Shown here in pieces: positions 30,290 to 45,200 of a stretch of 64,000 nucleotides of DNA; positions within the stretch are counted from its first letter, which is position 1; every line of letters begins with the position of its first letter. Under the pieces are notes generated by a model. The model did not search any database. It worked only from the letters and a program-made list of their open reading frames with translations, and was not told where the DNA came from. The stretch is from Larimichthys crocea (lineage: Eukaryota > Chordata > Actinopteri > Sciaenidae): NCBI RefSeq assembly GCF_000972845.2, contig NC_040033.1:4244241-4308240 (forward strand). The letters run 5' to 3'. Position numbers and translations under genes: made by a program.

Positions 30290-33200
30290 GAAGTCAAAGG
30301 AGTCGTTGAAAGGCTTCCTCAAGTCTTTTTAAAGTATATCCAAAATAAATCTGATCTCTCAGTGATAGAAGATATCCGGTATCATCGTGAGCTGAGCTGC
30401 ACAGCCAGACGCTTGCTCATCTCTGCCGACTGGACCAGACTGTGCTGTCTAAGAATAGCATCAAATGCTCACTCGCCAATAATATTATGAAGTGAAGTAG
30501 ATGGGTAGATGGGGTAATCAGCTATCCACCATTGCATTATATGTTTTCAGATGTAACCTTAAAGCTGCCCTTATAGGTATTTTTATGTTTATTTATTTAT
30601 TTTTATATGCTTAATGGGTCAGATGACTGTAATATGAAAGGGGTCACAGAATTATTGCCTGAACGTGCAGCTCCCGTTGACTTTACACAGCATTTTCTGG
30701 GGGGCATAACTTTATATATGCATTTTGTTTTGATTCATTCTCACCACTCTCATCAGCCTCTCACCAGCCTCATTCTCTGAGGTAGCAGGAAGCTGTTTTC
30801 TGGAAATAGCTGAGCTCAAAGTGAACACAGTAGCTACTAAAGAGATATTTTCTGTAGGAGTCAGCAGAGACCAAAACTGAACCAAACTGGGTGAATATTG
30901 AAAGGATACTCACCTACTGCTTATCTCGTGGACCAACCTAATATTTGTATAAGAGTACCATATTGAAACATACATTTGTTCACATTTTCTTTTCTGGATT
31001 TGCTTGAAATTCTTTTTAAATGTGCCATACATTTGTGTGGAAACATGGCTACTGTTTGTGTTTTTTAACTTGTATTTAACTGAAGCAGGGTCTCCTTACG
31101 TTTATCCAAAATGGGGAAACAGCACCACCAAAATCCTTCTTGTGGACAAAGAAATATTTCATCCGCAGTGATGAGAACTATGGGAAAAAGTTAAGGGAAT
31201 TAGGCTCTATTATTCTCAGTCCTTGCATGAAGATAAGCCCCCCTACAGCTTTTTGGACTCGGTTGTGCTGCGCCGTTGATATATATGCCAGTGTTTGAAT
31301 CCTGTAGCTGAAACACAATCAGGGAGTGTTATCTTTAAGTTGCCTCAAGACGGTCTGTCACACATAGGATATTTCCCAGCCTACTTGGTTACTAACCCAG
31401 TTATTTCATACAAAAGATAATATCAGAGAACTAAATGAAAACAGTGCCAGTGTTAATTAGATGATGCAGAGAAAATGGATTAAGATGTCGTATGCTCTGT
31501 GGTTGTTTAATGGCATGGTTTTATCTTGACAGCTCAGCCGTCATGGAAACTTTGGTTATGACACCCAGTGATTTACCTCCACCCTAATTAAAACCTCCTG
31601 AGGTGAACTGTCACATAGGGTGGACCGTACCTGGCATAGTTGAATAGTAAAAGTGCCGAATATTTACATACAGCACATTCTCTCCAAGTTGATTTTATGT
31701 GTTCCACAGTGTCACACTGTAAAACCCAGCAGTGAGCAGAATACACTGAATGATTTAGTAACCCTGTGATGTGTGTACAAAACAAGTATTAGTGATTTAT
31801 TAAGGTGTCTTATCATCCAGGTGAGGGTTTATCTGGGATAAAGTGAACAGGATATGACACCTGCACCACTTTTTTTTTGTTGACATGTACTGAATCATAG
31901 TGATGGTTCATCAGCACTGTGATGAGCTCCCAGACACCTGCTCTGAAGGGCCAGCCAAAGGCAGAGAACTATTTATAACCTGACTGCAAAGGGCAAGCAA
32001 GCCTCATCATAAATACATGTTCCCACCAGCAGTGTTCTTATGCAACCACTTTTCAGACCGGTGATGAGCTCTTTGGCAGCCCACTCAACCTTTTTAAATG
32101 GAAACTGGACAGACTGTGTGATAATACTTCTAGAAACTTAGTTAGTTAGCCTAGCTTGCTCACATTGTTCACTTTCACGTTATTCCAACAACTGCTGGAT
32201 CATTGGCAGCTCCCACACACTTTTTACACATTATAGAAAGGAGGAAGTAATTGGGAAACGAATTAGGGAGTAGGACATGCTCAAATCACTGACGGGACTA
32301 AGCTAATCTCTAAAAACATTTGCTGTAGATTGTTTGTAGATTGAGTCTGTAGATGAGGGACCCAGATCTTGGCACCAGAAACAGAAACAGATTCGTTGCC
32401 AAGTTTTCACATACTCGAAATTTGTCTTTTGTCATTTTGGCGGTTTCCATTTACAGTCTGAGTAGCACTGACTTTGGTTGCAATAGTCTGTGTGGAGGAC
32501 AACAGATGTTCCACGCATTGGACAAAATGCAATCTCTTATTAGCTTTTTTCCACGTTGTACCTGCATTCAAACACAGATATCTGTCTCATCAATGTTTCT
32601 TTTCATTCTCATGTATGAAGTCAGTCAGACTGCAGAGAAAGTCTTTTCTCTTAACCATTTTCTGGATATCTGCTGACAGTGCCGAAAGAACAGAAACATT
32701 TGCTGTTGTCCCCAGAGGCTAAGCCGTCGTCACACAGTACCTGATGGGTCTCAAGAGGGACTAAGTTAGCAACATGGGGCACAAACACTGGTTAACTACC
32801 TTTACCTTTACTACCTACTACCACAAGAACTGAAGTGATTTTATATTTCTTACAGATAGTGCACCAATGACTGAACCAAAGAGTTCACTGCCTCTGGAGA
32901 CACGTCAGCAGCTCGATCACAGCAGAACATTCTTTTTTGTAACACCAATGATATGCTGCTTGCTTTGTTATTTTAATTTAAGTTTAATGATGAATATGAA
33001 CATCAAATGTTCATATTCAGCACAGCCTTCAAAACTAACCAAAATATGTAATTTACGCAACTTAATTAAACCAAGCCTGAAAAAAAACTGTCAGACCAGA
33101 AAGAAAGGCTCCATCAGCTCCATTTTCTTTAGTGTGACTTCCCTTGTATTCATCAGTCTGATGGTCTAAGGCTTTAGGTCAAGCTGTGTTTCCAAATAAC

Positions 33201-36200
33201 TTTGCTCCAGACAAATCAACAACAGCGGGTCAGCCACAGATAGAGAGATACGCTGCCATTCCCAGGACTTCTTTCACTGTCTGCGCTTGTTTATTTCACT
33301 ACGAGTTTCCCACTTGTTCACATTCATGTTCTCCTGGACGTCCATTAGTATGCTAATGACAGCCTGGGAGTGTGTGTGTGTGAATGAGTGTGCGATAGAG
33401 AGAGTAAGGGATGTTGAGACGACGAGGAGCGGTGAGGAAGAATAGCAGGGAGAAAGCTTGTCTTCCTGTGAAGTTGCCTTTGTATGTCAGATGAATGGCT
33501 GGATGGGGGAGGCTCTTTCAGCCTGCCGACACGCTGCGCTGACAAGTGAGCATTCCTGAAGAAAACGGGCAAAGTAGAAGACCTCCTCATCCCCGCCCCT
33601 TCAAAGTGATGCTTTTCTTTTGCATGGACCCATAAGGAACTGTTGTGTGGTGGTGAACTTGGGGTGCAGGCTTTGGATGAGGAATCACATTGTGTTATTA
33701 AATCCAGGGCAAGAGAGAGGGCAAGCTTTTGATATGGAATTAATCTAAAGGATGGGACTGAATGCAGATTTTCAATAAAGAATAATTCTGCATTATTAGA
33801 CTTAGTCTTAATGAGGATTTTTTTTTCTTTTATTAAATGTGAGCAGAGGAATGGCTGCTTTGTCCTTGGGTTAATCTGTCAAATGTTGAGGGCTTTTCTT
33901 CTTTGTATTTTGGCCTTTATTTTGATAGTGAACAGTAGAGATGTGACAGAAAATGAGGGGAGGGAGATAAAGTATGACATGCAAAGTTCCCCAGCTATAC
34001 TTGAACTTTACATTACATGGTCAGTGTCCTAAACCTCTAGGTCGCCAGGGTACCCTGAGATGCTTGAGGGCTTGAAATTATTTCTAGAACCTGCCTGTAG
34101 TTGATATAGATATTTTCTAATATCAATGCATTGATGGGTGACAAATTAAAAGGTAAACCAAAAGGGGACACCACAAGCCTCTAGAACAGCTTCAGTCATA
34201 GATTCTGTGAAACATTTTTGGATGGACAGTATTCTTCCTTGTTGTGTAATGCTGAAATCTGAATTGCTTGTTTTATTCCATCCACTGTGTCACTGTGAAA
34301 CCCATAAGAGCGCATTGAAACAATGACTATCACCATCAGGTCAGGAGCATTACACTATACACACCTGCTCATCCTAATACTTATTGTCTACAAAGCTCAG
34401 CTTTACCTCAAAAAAACCCAGCCAGGGTTTTCGACCGTCAGCCCAACAACCGGCGAACTGTTGATATATTGCCTAGGTGTGTGTGTTATCCCATTCTTCA
34501 GCTCAGTGGGTGTGTACTGTGAACCATTCTGTCACTGAGCAGAGAGAATGCTAAATTATTCAAATAAAATGACAAAAATATATATATTTGTCCAGTCACC
34601 CAACCCTGGTTCCAGCCTCACTTTCATTCATAAAATTGTAATTACATAACAGGTGTTGCGGTAACTTTCTGCTTTCCTACAAACTGTATGTCAAGCTATG
34701 ATTAATTAGGGTGTAATATTTAGTCTAGCATATCTCCCAGCCAAGTCATGGCAAAGAGTTATGACTCTGTGCTATCTTGTCTGACATATCATCTGAAAAG
34801 ACAAAAATATGATGTCTGATTCAGGCTGATTCAGACCTGGTGACAGTGAATACCCCAGCATAGATTATTTTCAGACTCATTCACTCACACTTATTTGGAA
34901 ACATCTACATCTGCTATGTCATTCGTAAAACATGATAAGAACAGTCATTATCTCTTGTTCAGCTTTCCTCTGTTTTTCATCAGTGCAGCTGTTATATCGT
35001 GTTATGACTTGCAGCTGTATTAACTTATATGCTTAATGCTTTTCCACCTTTAAATACTTCACTGATGAGACTTTTAGAACACACCTACTAACTGTGTGTG
35101 TGTGGAGCTGAATGGGCTAACTGTGGCTTGCCAAAACAAAGATACCTGCGTAATCAGCTGTGGTGTTGAGAAATCACTTGTGAAATATTTTCATCTTGCA
35201 CAAACAACATAGACTCTGTCTGTCACACACTGATCATTTTCTATAACATGTTTCTGACTGCTGCACTGTGTCATGAACTTTATCTGGCTCTTTATTTTTT
35301 GTCCTGAGTTTATACTGTGTATTCCCAAGGTGAAGCTGTTCCATTATAGGCTTGCTCACATGTCCTTTATGTGCCAGTGTTCAGGAATAGGCTTGTCTAT
35401 GTTTCTTAATTGGCCACAAGGGACTCAGGACAAGAGGCAGCTGCAGATCTGAGAGCAGGGAGGCGACGCTACTGTCAGTTAGGGCCTGTGATCGAGCGGC
35501 CTTGTTCCTCCCCTGGCACTGACACTGTTACTACAGTGTGTTTGTGGCTTTTTCTTTCAGATGTTAAATGTTCTGCAGGATAAGACGTGAATGATGAGAA
35601 ACATTTAATATAGGATGTGAGAATTAATGGTTCATAGACAAAGTTTAAGATGCAGATTAAACAGTGGCAACAGGAAGTGATATTTTGGTATACCGCAGTG
35701 AAGTGTGTCTCACTTCCTGTTGTGCATGGTGTAGGTGGAAACAGTCTGCTGGTGTGACACTGAGTGTTCTTCTCAAACATTTCCTGCTATTGCAGGCAGA
35801 AATGTAATGTTTCATTGTTTTTCTCACATTCAAGGGACATGGAATATAATCTACTGTCCAGGTCAGAGATGGAAGGATGGAAAGATGGTGAGCAGGTTTT
35901 GTTTCCAATGACAGAACGACACTCACCCGTCTCCATTTCTTCAATATCATCTTGGTTATAGGTTCATGTTACTGGAAGGCTCATATCTCTTTCCATCCTT
36001 ATTATTTTTACCACATAGAGCCTTGTTCTCATGCTTGACTCAGTCTCACTGTAGCACAGGGCTGAGTATGCTCCTGCAGTTTTCCACTGACTCAACCAGC
36101 CTGTCAGTTAGTCAGCCACAGGGATATAATCGGGAACAAAAAGGAAGCAGGTGCATCTCCTGGTACAAATGAATGATACAAAGAATGTACATTTCTGCAG

Positions 36201-39200
36201 GTGCATGAAGCAGCCACCTAAAGCATAATGTGTTTAAAACAAAAGAACAACCTGGAAACATAGAATGACATATGATCAAGTTTAACGTTTACTTTCCTTT
36301 CAGCTCTGGTTTGGTCTCCAAACCCTGAGGGAAATATCTGGCTGGCTTTTTAGCTGCTGAATGCTCTTCTGTGTTCAGCTACAGACACTTTGTCTGTCTG
36401 CGTTTGCTGCTGGGCAGGTACTATTCAGCAGGTTTATAAAAACATTGTAGAGCTTCCTGTGGCTGCTGGAAACAACACTAATAAGAGCAGTAAGACTGAA
36501 CCAAAGCAGTATATTTAGGGGCCCTAAAACCAAAATAATCAGGGGACACTATAGTGTTCACTTTTATGTTCTATGTATTCACTGGAGCCAATGTTAATAT
36601 AAAACATTGATTAGTTTAGGTTTAAGTATGGAGCTCTGGAGCCAGCTGAGGTGGTTCAGACATTTGTATAAGATGCCTCCTGGGCACCTTCCTTTGGAGG
36701 TGTTCTGGGCACGTCCAACTGGCAGAAGACCCCAGGGAAGACCCAGAATGTGCTGGAGGGACTATATATCCCATCTGGCCCGGGAACACCTCAGGATCTA
36801 AATTGACACCTCATAAATAAACACTACAGAAATTACAATAAGAAGCCTTGAAATGAAGCTGTGGTCAGTTGACATGGCAGGGATCCGCTGTCCTCTGTCG
36901 CAGTATGATAATGAGCGTTGGGTTCAGATCACCATGGAAAGATGCAAATAAGTGATTTTGCATACAGTAGAAGACCAGGTTTACTGTATCTCAGCTATTC
37001 AAATCCACCCAGGCAGCTACATTTCCAGAGGATTTCTTAGAATGACAGATGTGTCATAGTGTATGCTTCAGTGATGGCTACATACCACAGCACGTCTGAG
37101 CTTTGATGAGTTCACAGTGAAGCGGGTCATGCTCCATCCTAGAATCTTTTTAAAGCATCATTTCTGTATAATGACACGCTTGTTTGAGTTCTGCAGAGAA
37201 ATCCCCAACACTGACTGTACTGTATCCTGTCCACAGGGAGGTAGATATTGTTTCTGGTGTGTTGGTTGTTTGTTTGCTGCACAGTCATTGCAGAAGTGCT
37301 TTGCATTTTTTACCTTGTTTATCTCACACCCCAGAAGAGCTGCATATAAAGTAATCATTGTATCGGTGCCCTGTCTGCTGATAGCCAGCCAAAGTGAGTT
37401 ATGTCCTACAAAGCAGCCGGAGACAGCCAGCCAAATCCAATTGTGGCAGACACAAATGGCCAAAAAAAGGTATGAAAGGCAGTATTTCAACTCGTCACGC
37501 CGTCTCAAAGGGCAGGGACGTCTCAATAGTTGGTGGAGGTCATCTCGGTTGATTTATGTAACATCATTGTTGATCACCTCCTCGCCTCATTTTAGTGATT
37601 CAGAGCATCGGACTGCAGGCCCTTCAGACTATTATGTGTCATCTCTCAGCAGTCATGTTGTAAATTGTTTCCAGCAAATATTGTTTATAGAGACAGGAAA
37701 CATTGTTTCCCCTTTGGCTACGATATCAGTGACCTCAAAGAATGCATTTGGCATTTTATGTGATATTCTTGTCAGAATGAATGGTGTCAAATTGTCTTTT
37801 GTTAAATGACCAGGAGCCGCTTGCACCAGCTCTTTGTAAGTGTTTACTGAGGGGAGATTTACACTGAATTAGAATGGGCCGCACCAAAAAACTAGTTTTT
37901 AGGTAGAGATTAGCTTTGAGTCACCACCATATGAAACTGTTCTATAGCTGAGTGAACCAACTGACTAAGCTAATGTTAGCTTGCTAACAATATTGATGAG
38001 CTAAACTATATTTTGATGAAAATCATACACATATACATATTTTTATACATATTACACATATGTGCCCATATATGAAGTAAAACAAACAAATCTCGCCAGT
38101 CCTGCCTCCACTACCTTTCAGCTAATGGGCAAAGACGTGGCTCGTGAGTTGAGCTGAGGTTGCGCACAAACTAGTTCTTATATGAAGATTAGTTCAAATC
38201 AAATCAAATCAATTTTATTTGTATAGCCCAAAGTCACAAAATACATTTTCCTCAGAGGGCTTTACAATCTGTACAGGGAGTTGGTGTTAAATATTTACAC
38301 GCAACTGTTGCGTATCCAAATAGACTTACATAACAAAACGAAATAACGCTAACTTGCTAGTAAGCCCCTCTGAACTGACACAGAATGCGGTTAAAGATTT
38401 CAAATTATGTAGTCTACAAAAATAAAACAGTATGCTTTACCTCAATTTATGAAACAATATGCTAGTATTAGTAGTACTACAAACAAATTGCATCAATTAG
38501 TTAGCATATTTAGATATTTTCCCAGAGTTATTTGTATAAATTGTATTAAGTTATATTTCTCGATGCATAAATTCAACAAAGTTACCAAAACATCTGACAT
38601 CTTACAACCTGTGACTCCCTGCTCATGGTTGCTCCTATATGATGGTGCTACAGGCGTTTCCAACCAGTGTACACTTTTTTTTATTATTGAAGTTTTAACT
38701 ACCTGAGACATTTTTTTGATTTTAATAGTACAATCTAATTTAATAAATCATAATTTGAAACTAGCCAGTAGTTACTAAGCTCTTGACACACAAACTATAA
38801 TCAATTCAATGTACAAACAGCTGGAGTCAATCCAGATGTTTCAGTATGAGGGCTTTCCTCCTTCATACTGATCGCTAACCATCCCGTCAACAAATTCAAT
38901 CTGTCCTCCATTTCCCCCCATTCCTCTCTGCTCCTCTTTTCCTCTCTTGACCCTGGTGACAGCGAGGGGTGTTTGGGAAGGGGTCATCACCATGACAACA
39001 ATCCAAGTCCAACCAAGCATCAGAGAGTTTTCTCTCCTCGCCTCCTCCTCTCTTTTTACTGAATTAAAAAGGGAAGTTCATCTATCTCTGTCCCTCTGCA
39101 GAACGGCCCTGACAGCGAGGTGGATAATAAGGAAGCCTCACTGGCACACAGCTGTTCAGCTGGAGCGTCTTCGCCCCATGGTGAATGTAATTCACTGAAG

Positions 39201-42200
39201 ATGTCTCTATCCATTAGTTTGTGCCTGAAGTCGTTCGGCTGCCCGTGCGCCTCAGGACATTAATGGTTATTAATGAGCACTTGCTGTCTTTTTATTACAG
39301 TGTCAGCTCATGCTACGAGTGTTTCCCCCCGTGCTCATGTCATTGTTGGTTCATGAGGCTCTCAACATGCTTAATCTGTTCTCCTCTGTAAGTCGCTTTG
39401 GATAAAAGCGTCTGCTAAATGCAATGTAATGTAATGTAATGTAATCTCCTGGCTGCATGTTGTGACCATTTACTCCTGAAACTTGAATTGGTAAATTGAG
39501 CTCAAAAGGTGAAATGGCTCCTTAGTCTACTTTCTGTGCTCTCTGTCAGCCCACAGTATGAAATAACGAAGGAGTCGACTTATAACGATAACGTGTGGTG
39601 AGTCATGTGCTCCATATAAGAGCACTGTGAGTATTAGTGCTCACAGCTGTGTATGGGGAAAAAAGCACATTACTTATAAGCAGTCAGTAACTATTAGCTC
39701 TCTGCTGCTCATTAGCATTCAGAGCTTCCTTCCATCACCTCCTTCATTCACCCGTCAGCAGCCTCGACTGACACAAAGATGCCCTTCATGGCTCTGACAG
39801 AAGCCACCAGAAAAGAGCAGTCGAGCTCACCTCATGTTTGTCAAAGGCTGACTTTTCCTGAATGTCCCAAAAGTCTTCACCTCTGATTAACTGAATGAGC
39901 ATCCTCTTTTCCTTTCTTGCTTCTGAGGTCGGGTCCACAGAGAATCCAGGATAAGGTGGTGGAATAAGAAGGTGGAGGAGAGATAATTTTGTAGTCTCAG
40001 TGTGATTCTGTGTGGATCTAATGTGTGGACAATGTTTGTACAAAAATATGATACATCTTGTGAGTCTTAATACAGAAGAGCTCCAAGAGTGAAATGGTTA
40101 TGGCATAGTTAGTTTTACTCGTGAATCATTTGGCCCATCCTCACACCTTCAGAAAAGCACCCATTATCCAACATTGACATGTAGCCTACATTATGAAGCA
40201 AACTGTTTACTAAATCACAGTAACTGTGCATGTTTGAAGCTCCAAAACTAACCTGACAGGTATGCTTTCCCCCGAAGGATACATAAAGAGAGAAGGAAGA
40301 TAAAAGACGCTGGTCTTTCATGTACACTTAACATACACGACATAAAAACTATCTGAGAAATATGGATCTTTATGATCCTGGATTAAATGTATTCATTTTA
40401 CTGCTTTTTCAGATTCAGAATCACAAACAGATTTAGGATACAAGGAATTTTCGCATGTAAGGAATTTGCCTTGGTGTTTATAACAAACATTAAGTAGAAA
40501 CATAAGACAGGAATATCCAGGAATCATGTAATATTTGATTAGTAAGGTCATTATTTTTTTATATATGGACATGGACTGAGTTTTTGGACCAAACCTTAAA
40601 ACCAAAAAGTCTTCTCAGGATAAAACTTACACTTCTTGCTTTCTTCTGTACACTTTTCTTTAAATGAATTGATATGATATTGATACCTGGTGCAATATTT
40701 AATCATCTATTATTTACAATCCACCCTTGCTGTGACTGTTAATATAATGCACCGTGGCCAAACTCTGTCACCAGAACATTAGGAGCAGTCACGGCACTGT
40801 TACTGTGCGACAAAGAATCACTTACCTATGTATTATTGATGACGGCTGGCAGTCACACTAGGTGTTGTTCACTGCATGTGAGCAGTCTTGTGGTGACATG
40901 CTCACACATTGCAGCGCTCCATTCATTTTGCACTCCTCAAAGCAGTTGACATTTATTCTGGAGTTATTCTAATTAATTAGTTGGGACACATACACAGGAG
41001 TAAGGCTATTTATACACATATATATTTGCAAAACAATAAGAACAGACCCATCATTAGTATGTAAACGAGCTGAAATGCTCTTTGAATCACCTTAATTATG
41101 TAATTATAGCAACAAAAACAAGACGTGTATGTGTGGACAGTCTGTTCTGCTTGACCTATACCTGACAAAGGCAAATAAAGGCTGCGCTGATAGTAAAATG
41201 CAAATGGAACAGGGAGGGTCTGAAATGAGTCTTTGTGAGGAGGCAGGCAGCTCTGTCTTTGGCAGCCATGTTTTATTCGTCTCAGTTGTGTGTGTGTTAC
41301 CACAGCTTACCAAGAGCTGTGAGGGGAAGAGTGCTGATTAGGGTGCTGTGTGTGTGTGTGTGTGTTAGAGTGATTATAAAGCGGGGGTAACAGTTTAGCT
41401 CAGCAGTTAATTAGACCCTGGAGGATCACAGGGGGTGCAGGTGGAGGCCTGATCACACACAGACACACTGTTTAAAAAGCAGCCTGCAGGTCAGTTTTTG
41501 CGATATGAAGTGATTTCGTTGCTCCAATATGAAAGCTAATTTATTTGTCTCCATTTTGCAACACAGACTGGTCGAATGCTGATTTATCAGCATTTGGTGG
41601 TAATGTGACAACCTATGATAGCTGTTCACAGGATGCAAAACAGGATGTGGTTGGGTTGCCACCTTGGCTACATGAATTTCTGGAGGAACCCTGTCAAATA
41701 AATAAATCCAAGTCATCAGCTACCGCTAGTAAGAGAGGGTCTTTTTGTAATTTGGGTGAAAGTAAAAATACATTGTCAGAAATACTGATCATCATAGTCT
41801 ATGTAACATTACAATAAACCCAACTGAGGCCTGTCACTAATGTTTTTGCAATTTAACTTTATCAGCCTTTTAATGACAGCAGTTCGTGGAGAAATTGAAT
41901 CCAGGAAAAGTTGTAAAAGTTTTGTTCTCTCCAGCCTGAATGCAGCTACCCTCCCGTGTGTCTGCTGATGTAGCAGCCATCTGAATGCACACCCATCATT
42001 AACATGTGCTTTTATGGCACCCATTAGGAACCACGTGGACAGACAAAAGCTACTCCTTCGGTTGCTATTCATCTCTATAGTAGCTAGCGAGCCACTCTAG
42101 TGCATGGGTTAATGGCAGCACTTAAACACATTTAGCAATGCTAAACTCCTTGCAACTCAAGGGCATTAGCTGGACAGGAGAGCCGGCTGAGTGAGTCTAA

Positions 42201-45200
42201 TGCTTGTCATCATACATAGTTCTGCTGTGCACTAATGGACCTGAAGCTGCAACACAGACAATACAGACCCTAACCTGCTGCTGTTTTATCATTCCTGTCA
42301 GTGTGTTAGATGTAGTCCGAAGACTGAAGACTGTGTTGCATGATTACTGATATATATAATCAAACCTGTCTTTTACCTTTCAGGCAGGGCTGAGCTGAAA
42401 ATATCTATTTATCAAAAATGTATCTTGTGTCTACAGAAAATAATGTAGTCGCTTTTTGTTGTTAACTTCACTAGTTTTCTGTAGAAAAAATGACCAATTT
42501 AGCCGTCTTTTAACAGGACGTTAAAGTAGTGGTTTACTTGACATTAATCTGTAATATTCTAATTTAATTTTGATATTCAAAAATGTAATTATAGTAAAGA
42601 TAAACTGTTGGAGTTGCATATTCAGAGCTTTTGCAGGGACTAATGTAAAACAGTGATATGTTTAAAAGTTGAACTACACACAAACTCATTGATATTGTTT
42701 TTCTACCAAACCAGGAAGACTAAATGTGATTTCACTCATGGTTAGGGTTGCTGTCACCAACGTGTCTCTAGATCAGACTGACCAGACTGTCTGTCCATCC
42801 CATAACTCCATTGAAACACAAATTTAAAAAAACATTCACTCCCATTAAACCTGGCAGCAGATGACAAACCCCCAGTCTTCTATATTGACTGTGTGTTCCC
42901 GCATAACCACAGAGGGTTGTGCCCTCTGCTTTTGCTTCAGCTGCAGGAGAAAGGCAAACATCACTGTGTTCATCCATCACCGCTATCAAGGTTGCTATTT
43001 ACATGCTAATTCCAGACTGGGAACGCATGCAAATCTCACAATAAGTGCAAATTAGTGAGCAGGAAGCTTGTTTTCTTTGATTTTCATCCAGCAAGAGAGC
43101 TATACGCTGACTAGAATGTATAGCGTCTCTCTCTCTCTGTTCCTCCCCTGTCTCTCTTTGTAATTGCTTTAAGCTAAATTTAATTTGGGATAATCAGCAG
43201 AAAGATGAGCCTGGCCTGTCTCTCCAAGTGTCTGTTCCTCTGTACTGTAAAACTGTATATACACAGCTTTTTTACATGGTTATAACAAACGTTTCTCTAA
43301 CAAGGCGTCACACACTTAATAACTATAATAACTATAATAATATAAGCATTTCCAATCCCAAATTTTGTTTGTTGGGCATTTTGTTGGTCAAGTCTTAAGA
43401 CCATATTGGAGCTTCACTTCTAGTTTTTGTTATCAGGCAGACCACACAAAGCGGGCCCATTCTGCAAGGATGAGTGTGTAGTCTTCCTTTGAACATTTGT
43501 GAATGCCTTGCTTGATTACACCCTACTGTGTATGTGTGTGTTTGTGTGCGTGTGTTTTTCAGAGCTTTTCCACCTCCACAGGCTTAATAGACCAAGCTAA
43601 TTACTTTTCCAGTGCTTCAGTGGTGGAGGATGCTTTGTGATATTTCAGGCCCACTCGCTTCCCTTTGTCTGATCACAGCGTTGCCACACACAGTATTATA
43701 CACTTGTGTAATCGTGCACACATCCATACACACATACACAAACACACACACTCGCTAGCAAGCCACAGACTGTTTTCCAAAGCAGACAAGCAAACAGTTG
43801 AGCGACTGGATGAACCGTTAGTCTTGTCCCTTATATCCACTGGGCTTCTTTGAACCTATTTGTCGTCTCTGTTGACCAAGAGAGCTCAATGCCCTGGAAC
43901 TTAAGAACTTAAGCAAAACATTTTATAAAATGTTCCTTTTTTGAGAAATTGACAGACAATGGCATAAGCTTCTTTTCTGATCTAATTATGCACTGCAGTT
44001 ACATTGAGAATATATTCTATATGCAATAAAATCATCTAAATTCAAAGGTCCACCTAATAGCTTTAAGTTTTCAGCCTCATCTCATGGTCTTCATGCAGTG
44101 ATTGGATCTAGCTCATAATAAAGCAGTGTTTTAGCAGCAGCAAATGTCTGCCTCTGTAGCTGCTGACCAGCCCATTATGTTCACAAGGTTGTTGTTAATT
44201 GTGTCTGTCTGCTGTTTGATGCTGAGCAGCTCGTGTACAGTGAAGCCTAAACAGCTGCCTGCTGCTGCTGAACCAAAGCATTAGAGCTGCATGTTGTAAA
44301 ACCAAAGCAATGAGCTAAAATATGCTAAATGTTTGAGAGCTAAGAGGATGTTCAGGTTCATACTACATAGTAATGTAGTCATTTGATCCATTGTTAACAG
44401 AGAAATATTGATCAGTGCTACTTTAAATACATTTTTATGGGGCAAAAAGCTCCAAATACTTTTAATGCTGTTATATAATTATATGAAACTCAAAAAATAA
44501 GAGTGTTTCTTATTATTCTATTATTACTTAAAGTTATCAACACAACTTTTATTGATTGATTGAGCAATGGTCCTTCACAATAATTTAAATTAATTTAATT
44601 TAAAGATGCTTTGGGCTTAAAATTCATAAAAATGTGGTGTAGTAAATTCATAAACTCCCTAAGTGTACCCAAACACAACATTATACTATACTATACTGCT
44701 TCTAAATCATAAACATTGTCTTAATGCTCCTATCAGTTTGTAGGAATCTAAAGTGCTTCTTCCTCCTGACTTTTGCCCTGCAGGAGCACGTGCACAACAA
44801 AGCGTGGCAGATGGCTATCTCCTCCGACCGGTTCCCCAGGCTTTTCTATTTCAGGCATCCTCATGCCTATTGTGTAGGCTGCCATGACGAAGCATTCAGC
44901 ATCCTTCTTAATCCACCTGGTATTCCTCTGTTCCAGCTGTTGCCACTGGGTTGCATTAAAGATAGATTTATTCACATAATTGTGGCACGGAAAGGCATGG
45001 TTTCGTATGCAGCTGTGAACACAAGAAAAGCAGAGGAGAGTTGTTTCTACTCTTAGAAATGGAAGTCAAGTTTCTTTTAGGCTGTCAGAAACGGTTAGAC
45101 CTGTTTCTTCAGTCTTTCAGACAAGTCAAGTGTACTGTATCACAGTTGGCATGTTTCCATCCTGCCGTGATAAAATGTAAAAGCAATGAGCAATGAGTAA

